Assembly (NCBI RefSeq): GCF_008085905.1
Contig: NZ_VSFF01000011.1
Coordinates: 1-64,000 of the forward strand
Reading direction: 5' to 3'
Length of the DNA stretch: 64,000 nt
From: Actinomadura syzygii
GTDB lineage: Bacteria > Actinomycetota > Actinomycetes > Streptosporangiales > Streptosporangiaceae
Made by a program: the position numbers and the translations under genes. A model generated the notes under the pieces. That model ran no database searches. It worked only from the letters and a program-made list of their open reading frames with translations, and was not told the DNA's origin. Of the stretch, positions 59,575 to 64,000 are shown in pieces. The stretch's first letter is position 1, and every line of letters starts with the position of its first letter.

Positions 59575-60780
59575 ATGGGACATAAGAAAAAGGTCTTCGC
59601 CGTGCTCATCCCGGCGGTGGCCCTCGCCACGACGGTGAGCCAGGCGGCGACCGGGACCGCGGTCGCGCAGCAGGGGCGGACGGTCCAGGCGTACGGGCAG
59701 CCGACGGCCGACCCGTCCGCGGAGCCGCCCGCCGACCCGTCGGCCGAGCCGCCCGCCGATCCCTCGGCCGGGCCGCCCGCCGACCCCTCGGCGGACCCGC
59801 CGGCCGATCCGTCGGCCGACCCGTCCGCGCCCCCGCAGGACCCCGGAGCCGGCGGGCGGACGGGCGGCTCGCCGCCTCCTCCGCAGAGCCAGGTGAAGCA
59901 GGGTCCGCGCCGCGACCAGTTCGTCGACATCAGGCGGGCCCCGCGCGTGCAGACGCCGCGCGCCTCGCGGGCCGGGTCTTCCGGCGTGTTCTCCGTCAAC
60001 TGCGGGACGAACGAGGGCCAGGCGCACAGCAACCCGGACAACGTCGTCGCCGCGCCCGGCGTCGTGAACGGCGCGCACCACATCCACGACTACGTCGGCA
60101 ACCTCGACACCGACGCGTTCTCGACCGACGAGACCCTCACCGCCGCCGGGACGACCTGCACCAACGGCGACAAGTCGGCGTACTTCTGGCCGGTGCTGCG
60201 GCTGCGCTCGGGCCAGGACGACTCCGAGCGCGCCGGGCAGAGCAAGGTCGACGGGAACGTCGGCAGCGTCGTCGAGCCGTCGTCGGTGAAACTCCAGTTC
60301 CTCGGGAACGCGCGCGGCAAGGTTCGGGCGATGCCGCAGTTCCTGCGGATGGCGACGGGCGACGCGAAGTCAGCGACGAACGGGCTGACGAACGCGAACG
60401 CGCTGTGGTCGTGCAGCGGGTTCCAGAGCCGGGGCTTCACCGACAAGTACCCGCTCTGCCCGCGCGGCAGCCAGGTGCTGCGCGTGCTGAACTTCGCGGG
60501 CTGCTGGGACGGCCAGAACACCGACAGCGCCAACCACCGCACGCACGTGTCCTTCGCCGACAAGCGGACCGGCCAGTGCCCGCAGGGCACGGTCGCCATC
60601 CCGCAGTTGCGGATGACGCTGAGCTACCGGGTGCCCGCGCGCGCGCTGGCGTTCGCGCTCGACTCGTTCCCCGAGCAGGGGCACGACCCGGTGACCGACC
60701 ACGGCGACTTCATCAACGTGATGGGGCAGCGGCTGATGCGGCAGGCGGTCACCGCGATCAACTCCGGACGCCGCCGCTGA
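59575..60780 (+). CDS. Secreted DUF1996 protein with Pro-rich repeats
   Basis: A 401-residue secreted protein. It has a signal peptide (VFAVLIPAVALATTVSQA...AVA), then about six copies of a PPADPSA-type heptapeptide, then a DUF1996 domain of about 250 residues (NNA-type HIHDYVGNLDTDAFST; CWDGQNTDSANHRTHVSF; CPQGTVAIPQLRM). Conserved His and Cys suggest metal or disulfide structure. DUF1996 proteins are common in actinobacteria and fungi, without firm function. GGGAG precedes the ATG. It follows the DUF4142 gene closely. Confidence 0.85.
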   Translation: MGHKKKVFAVLIPAVALATTVSQAATGTAVAQQGRTVQAYGQPTADPSAEPPADPSAEPPADPSAGPPADPSADPPADPSADPSAPPQDPGAGGRTGGSPPPPQSQVKQGPRRDQFVDIRRAPRVQTPRASRAGSSGVFSVNCGTNEGQAHSNPDNVVAAPGVVNGAHHIHDYVGNLDTDAFSTDETLTAAGTTCTNGDKSAYFWPVLRLRSGQDDSERAGQSKVDGNVGSVVEPSSVKLQFLGNARGKVRAMPQFLRMATGDAKSATNGLTNANALWSCSGFQSRGFTDKYPLCPRGSQVLRVLNFAGCWDGQNTDSANHRTHVSFADKRTGQCPQGTVAIPQLRMTLSYRVPARALAFALDSFPEQGHDPVTDHGDFINVMGQRLMRQAVTAINSGRRR

Positions 60781-60824
60781 GTGCGTCCGGAAGGTCCGGA
60801 CCGTCCGGGGGCGATCCGGTATGC

Positions 60825-60872
60825 GCGGCCGGTGCGGGCGCCGCTGGACAGGACGGCGCCCGCACCGGCCGC
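60825..60872 (+). terminator. Strong hairpin terminator
   Basis: A perfect 19-bp GC-rich stem (60825-60843 with 60854-60872) with a 10-nt loop lies 44 bp after the DUF1996 stop. Confidence 0.85.
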
Positions 60873-60914
60873 GTCGGCGCGACTCGGGGCCGCCCGGGTC
60901 CGTACGATCGCGGC

Positions 60915-61589
60915 ATGGACATCGTGATCGCGGGCGGGCACGGCAAGATCGCGCTGCGGCTCTCCCGGCTGCTGGCGGCGCGCGGGGACGCGGTGCGGAG
61001 CATCGTCCGCAACCCCGCCCACGCGGGCGACGTGCGGGACGCGGGCGCCGTCCCGGTCGTGTGCGACCTGGAGGCGGCCGGCGTCGGCGAGGTCACCCGG
61101 CACGTGACCGGCGCGGACGCGGTCGTGTTCGCCGCGGGCGCGGGCCCCGGCAGCGGCGCGGCGCGCAAGGACACCGTCGACCGCGGCGCGTCGGTGCTGA
61201 TGGCCGACGCGGCCGAGCGGGCGGGCGTGCGCGGCTTCGTGCAGATCTCCGCGATGGGCGCGGGCGAGCCGCCCGCGCCGGGCCGCGACGACGTCTGGGC
61301 CGCCTACGCGCGCGCCAAGGGCGAGGCCGAGGACGACCTGCGCCGCCGCGACGCGCTCGACTGGCTGATCCTGCGCCCCGGGCGGCTCACCGACGACCCG
61401 CCCACCGGACTCGTCACGCTCGCCGAGCCGCCCGTCGGCCGCGACGTGGTGACCCGCGACGACGTGGCGGCGGTGATCGTGGCGCTGCTCGACGCGGACG
61501 ACGTCCGCCGCCGGACGCTCGACCTGCTGAACGGCCCGACCCGGATCGAGGACGCGGTCGCCGCGCTCCGCCCGGCCCTGGGCGCCTAG
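60915..61589 (+). CDS. NAD(P)-binding Rossmann protein, atypical SDR
   Basis: A 224-residue protein of the NAD(P)H-binding/NmrA-like atypical SDR group. The dinucleotide motif is IAGGHGKIALRLSRLLAARG, with VVFAAGAGPGSGA and the later AYARAKGEAEDDLRR holding the Tyr-x-x-x-Lys-like YARAK. Similar to YhfK/YtfG-type proteins. Substrate unknown. Six bp separate it from the convergent fadD gene. Confidence 0.87.
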   Translation: MDIVIAGGHGKIALRLSRLLAARGDAVRSIVRNPAHAGDVRDAGAVPVVCDLEAAGVGEVTRHVTGADAVVFAAGAGPGSGAARKDTVDRGASVLMADAAERAGVRGFVQISAMGAGEPPAPGRDDVWAAYARAKGEAEDDLRRRDALDWLILRPGRLTDDPPTGLVTLAEPPVGRDVVTRDDVAAVIVALLDADDVRRRTLDLLNGPTRIEDAVAALRPALGA

Positions 61590-61595
61590 CCAGGG

Positions 61596-63386
61596 CTACG
61601 ACGTGTAGAGGCCCTCGATGTCCGCGGCGAAGTCCTTCATGACGACGTTGCGCTTGACCTTGAGGCTCGGCGTGAGGTGCCCGGCCTCCTCGGTGAAGTC
61701 GACCCCGAGGACCACGTACTTCTTGATCGCCTCGGCGTGGCTGACGGAGGTGTTGGCCGCCGCGACCGCGCCGTCGATCTCGGCGATCAGGTCGGGGTCG
61801 GCGCGCAGCTCGTCCAAGGTCGTCGACGCGGGCTTGCCGTGCCGCTCCTTCCACGGGCCGAGCGCCTCCTCGTCGAGGGTGACGAGCGCGCCGATGAACT
61901 TGCGGCCGTCCCCGACCACGAGGCACTGGCTGACCAGGGGATGGGCGCGGAGCCTGTCCTCCAGCGGGGCGGGCGCGACGTTCTTGCCCGCCGCGGTCAC
62001 CAGGATCTCCTTCTTCCGGCCGGTGATCTTCAGGAAGCCGTCCGTGTCGAGGGAGCCGAGGTCGCCGGTGTGGAACCAGCCGTCCTCCAGGGCCTCCTTG
62101 GTGGCGTCCTCGTCGTTCCAGTAGCCGCGCATGACGTTGACGCCGCGGACGAGGACCTCCCCGTCGTCGGCGATGCGGACGTCCACGCCCGGGATCGGCT
62201 GGCCGACCGTCCCGATCTTGATGGCGGTGGGCCGGTTGACGCTGGCCGGGGCGGTCGTCTCGGTGAGGCCGTAGCCCTCCAGGATCGTGATGCCGACGCC
62301 GCGGAAGAAGTGCCCGAGCCGCTCGCCGAGCGCCGCGCCCCCCGACACCGCGTACTTCACGTTCCCGCCGACCGCCGCCCGCAGCTTGCCGTAGACGAGC
62401 ACGTCGAACAGCTTGTGCCGCGCCTTGAGCGCGAGGCCGGGACGCCCCGCCTGGAGCGCCCGGCTGTAGGCGATCGCCGTCTCCGCCGCCGCCTTGAAGA
62501 TCTTCTCCTTGCCCTCGGCGGCGGCCTTCTGCTCGGCGCCGTTGTAGACCTTCTCGAACACGCGCGGGACGGCCAGCAGGAACGTCGGCCGGAACGAGGC
62601 GAGGTCGGGCAGCAGGTTCGGGACGTCGCTGTGCCCGAGGACGATCCCGCCCTCGACCGTCGCGACCTGGATCAGCCGCGCGAACACGTGCGCGAGCGGC
62701 AGGAACAGCAGCGTGGAGCTGCCGTCGACGGCGACCTCGGCGATCGCGCCGCGCACCCCGTTGCGAGCCGTCGAGACGAGGTTCCCGTGGGTGATCTCGC
62801 AGCCCTTCGGGCGTCCGGTCGTGCCGGACGTGTAGACGAGCGTGGCGACGTCGGCGGCCGCGCGGGAGCGGCGGCGGTCCTCGACGACCCCGTCGCCGAC
62901 CTCCGCGCCGAGCCGGACGACCTCGTCGACGCCGCCCGCGTCGATGCACCACACGTGCGCGAGGCCGGGCAGCCGCTCGCGGACGCCCTCCACCAGCGCG
63001 ATGTGCGCGTCGGTCTCGGCGAACACGGCCTTCGCGCCGGAGTCGCCCGCGATCCACTCGATCTGCTCGGCGGACGACGTCTCGTAGATCGGCACGGAGA
63101 CCGCGCCGGCCGTCCAGACCGCGTAGTCGAGGACCGTCCACTCGTAGCGGGTCCGGGACAGCAGCGCGACCCGGTCGCCCGGCTCGATCCCGGCGGCGGC
63201 GAGGCCCTTGGCGATGTCGGACGCCTCGGCCGCGAACTCGGCCGCGGTGACGGCGCGCCACGCGTCCCCGCTCCGGCGGCGCGCCACGATCGTGCCGGGC
63301 TCCTCGGCCGCCCTTCGGAACGGCGTGTCGGTCAGGGTGGCGGAGTCGGGGACCTGCACCATCGCGGGGACGCTGAACTCGCGCAC
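61596..63386 (-). CDS. fadD15: Long-chain fatty-acid-CoA ligase, FadD15-like
   Basis: Activates long-chain fatty acids with ATP and CoA. It has 596 residues. AMP-binding motifs are LVYTSGTTGRPKGCEITH, ILEGYGLTETTAP, WFHTGDLGSLDTDG and the C-terminal catalytic Lys region LTPSLKVKRNVV. GTG 63386 with AGGAG six bases before is preferred. The position near pimB matches mycobacterial Rv2187 (fadD15), although here about 10 kb of other genes lie between them. Confidence 0.93.
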   Translation of the reverse strand: MREFSVPAMVQVPDSATLTDTPFRRAAEEPGTIVARRRSGDAWRAVTAAEFAAEASDIAKGLAAAGIEPGDRVALLSRTRYEWTVLDYAVWTAGAVSVPIYETSSAEQIEWIAGDSGAKAVFAETDAHIALVEGVRERLPGLAHVWCIDAGGVDEVVRLGAEVGDGVVEDRRRSRAAADVATLVYTSGTTGRPKGCEITHGNLVSTARNGVRGAIAEVAVDGSSTLLFLPLAHVFARLIQVATVEGGIVLGHSDVPNLLPDLASFRPTFLLAVPRVFEKVYNGAEQKAAAEGKEKIFKAAAETAIAYSRALQAGRPGLALKARHKLFDVLVYGKLRAAVGGNVKYAVSGGAALGERLGHFFRGVGITILEGYGLTETTAPASVNRPTAIKIGTVGQPIPGVDVRIADDGEVLVRGVNVMRGYWNDEDATKEALEDGWFHTGDLGSLDTDGFLKITGRKKEILVTAAGKNVAPAPLEDRLRAHPLVSQCLVVGDGRKFIGALVTLDEEALGPWKERHGKPASTTLDELRADPDLIAEIDGAVAAANTSVSHAEAIKKYVVLGVDFTEEAGHLTPSLKVKRNVVMKDFAADIEGLYTS

Positions 63387-63538
63387 TGCCTGCTCCTGTT
63401 GTCGGCGTACGGGGTGGCGGGAAGGTGGCGGCGAAGTCGGCGCCTTCTCCGGAGTCGAATGATACCCACGGGTAGCCCGGCCGGGCCGTCTACGCTGGGC
63501 GGGACGCACACCGGCCATGGGTTCCGGGGGGAGCAACC

Positions 63539-64000
63539 GTGTCGCTGCTCGAAGTGATCGCGCTGACCGCCGACGACGCGCGCGCCGCGCAGGACGGCGG
63601 CGCCGACCGGATCGAGGTCGTCGCCGACATGGCCGCGGACGGGCTCACCCCCGACCCCGACGTCGTCGCCGCGATACGCGCCGTCACCACCCTGCCGTTG
63701 CGGGTGATGCTGCGCGCCAACGCCGGGTTCCGCACGTCCGGCCGCGAGCTCGACCGGCTCCGGCTCGCCGCCGCAGGCCTCGCCGAGCAGGGCGCGGACG
63801 GGTTCGTCCTCGGCTTCCTCGACTCGTCCGGGCACGTCGACGCGGGCGCGACCGGCAAGCTCGCCGCCGACGCCGCGCCGCTGCCCTGGACGTTCCACCG
63901 CGCGATCGACCACGCCGCCGACCCGGCGCACGCCTGGGACGTCGTCCGCGGCCTCGGCGGCGCGCTCGACACCGTGCTCACCGCCGGGTCCCCGCGCGGC
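63539..64000 (+). CDS. cutC: CutC-family protein, N-terminal part
   Basis: The first 154 residues of a TIM-barrel CutC-like protein, cut by the window end. Family signatures are EVIALTADDARAAQDGGADR, IEVVADMAADGLTPDPDV, GADGFVLGFLDSSG and WTFHRAIDHAADP. CutC was linked to copper tolerance in E. coli, but its molecular role is unsettled. GTG start with GGGGGAG upstream. It is divergent from fadD15 across a 152-bp gap. Confidence 0.85.
   Translation, partial: MSLLEVIALTADDARAAQDGGADRIEVVADMAADGLTPDPDVVAAIRAVTTLPLRVMLRANAGFRTSGRELDRLRLAAAGLAEQGADGFVLGFLDSSGHVDAGATGKLAADAAPLPWTFHRAIDHAADPAHAWDVVRGLGGALDTVLTAGSPRG

Noticed and set aside
1..64000. CRISPR arrays, tRNA/rRNA genes, insertion sequences, prophage or integrase genes
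   Set aside because: I saw no spaced repeats of CRISPR type, no tRNA-like cloverleaf with CCA or T-loop sequence, and no transposase or integrase motifs. The repeats present are short and local.

Overview
The window is a 64 kb piece of a very GC-rich actinobacterial chromosome. GTG starts, ATGA/GTGA gene overlaps, a bcc-aa3 cytochrome supercomplex, PimB/FadD15-type neighbours and DUF3043/HesB/AdoK synteny all point to Actinomycetota. Sequence style and gene set suggest a Streptosporangiales member such as Actinomadura; that family assignment is inference. From memory, the order sucB, (lpd), pepA, cobU/cobS, hesB, adoK, ctaC, ctaF, trpD, ctaE, qcrCAB, pimB, fadD15, with a NlpC/P60 and a DnaQ-UvrC protein, follows Mycobacterium tuberculosis Rv2187-Rv2215. 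Most of the window is therefore core chromosome with inserted accessory blocks.

Layout. 1-3.6 kb: 2-oxoacid dehydrogenase E2 (cut by the window edge), lipoamide dehydrogenase and leucyl aminopeptidase. 3.8-10.7 kb: an accessory operon with a GntR/UTRA regulator, a two-cluster ferredoxin, a NitT/TauT-type ABC importer whose binding lipoprotein carries a C-terminal NosL-like domain, and an adenylylsulfate-reductase-like flavoprotein with a HEAT-repeat tail. This is the best candidate for an undescribed system. 10.6-15.3 kb: cobS/cobU, a DsbA-like protein, an aldo/keto reductase and DUF3043. 15.4-19.6 kb: pspA-pspAA-htpX-pspAB followed by a second htpX-pspAB pair. 19.7-24.3 kb: nadA, HesB-type iron-sulfur carrier, adenosine kinase, TusA and cysteine desulfurase. 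24.4-27.3 kb: ctaC-ctaD-ctaF. 27.5-34.3 kb: cell-envelope block with an L,D-transpeptidase, two membrane/exported metalloprotease-like proteins, a CHAP protein under a c-di-AMP (ydaO/yuaA) riboswitch, and a RipC-like NlpC/P60 endopeptidase. 34.5-39.2 kb: NYN protein, DEDDh exonuclease-UvrC-N fusion, rhomboid protease and RAM-domain protein. 39.2-44.8 kb: polyamine-type ABC importer divergent from an FCD GntR regulator and a stand-alone Cache protein, with a triplicated 17-bp start-codon cassette between the two permeases. 44.8-50.7 kb: trpD, atypical receiver, ctaE-qcrCAB. 50.8-64 kb: PimB-like mannosyltransferase, tandem YciI protein, class B PBP, degenerate LytM protein, heme-b membrane protein plus NuoF-ferredoxin fusion, DUF4142, DUF1996, a Rossmann protein, FadD15-like ligase and the start of cutC.

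How it fits together. The core genes feed electrons from 2-oxoacid dehydrogenases into the bcc-aa3 branch. NadA, HesB, TusA and the desulfurase supply NAD and sulfur/iron-sulfur chemistry. Several envelope hydrolases and proteases sit nearby, one set apparently controlled by c-di-AMP. I saw no tRNA, rRNA, CRISPR array, transposase or phage genes.
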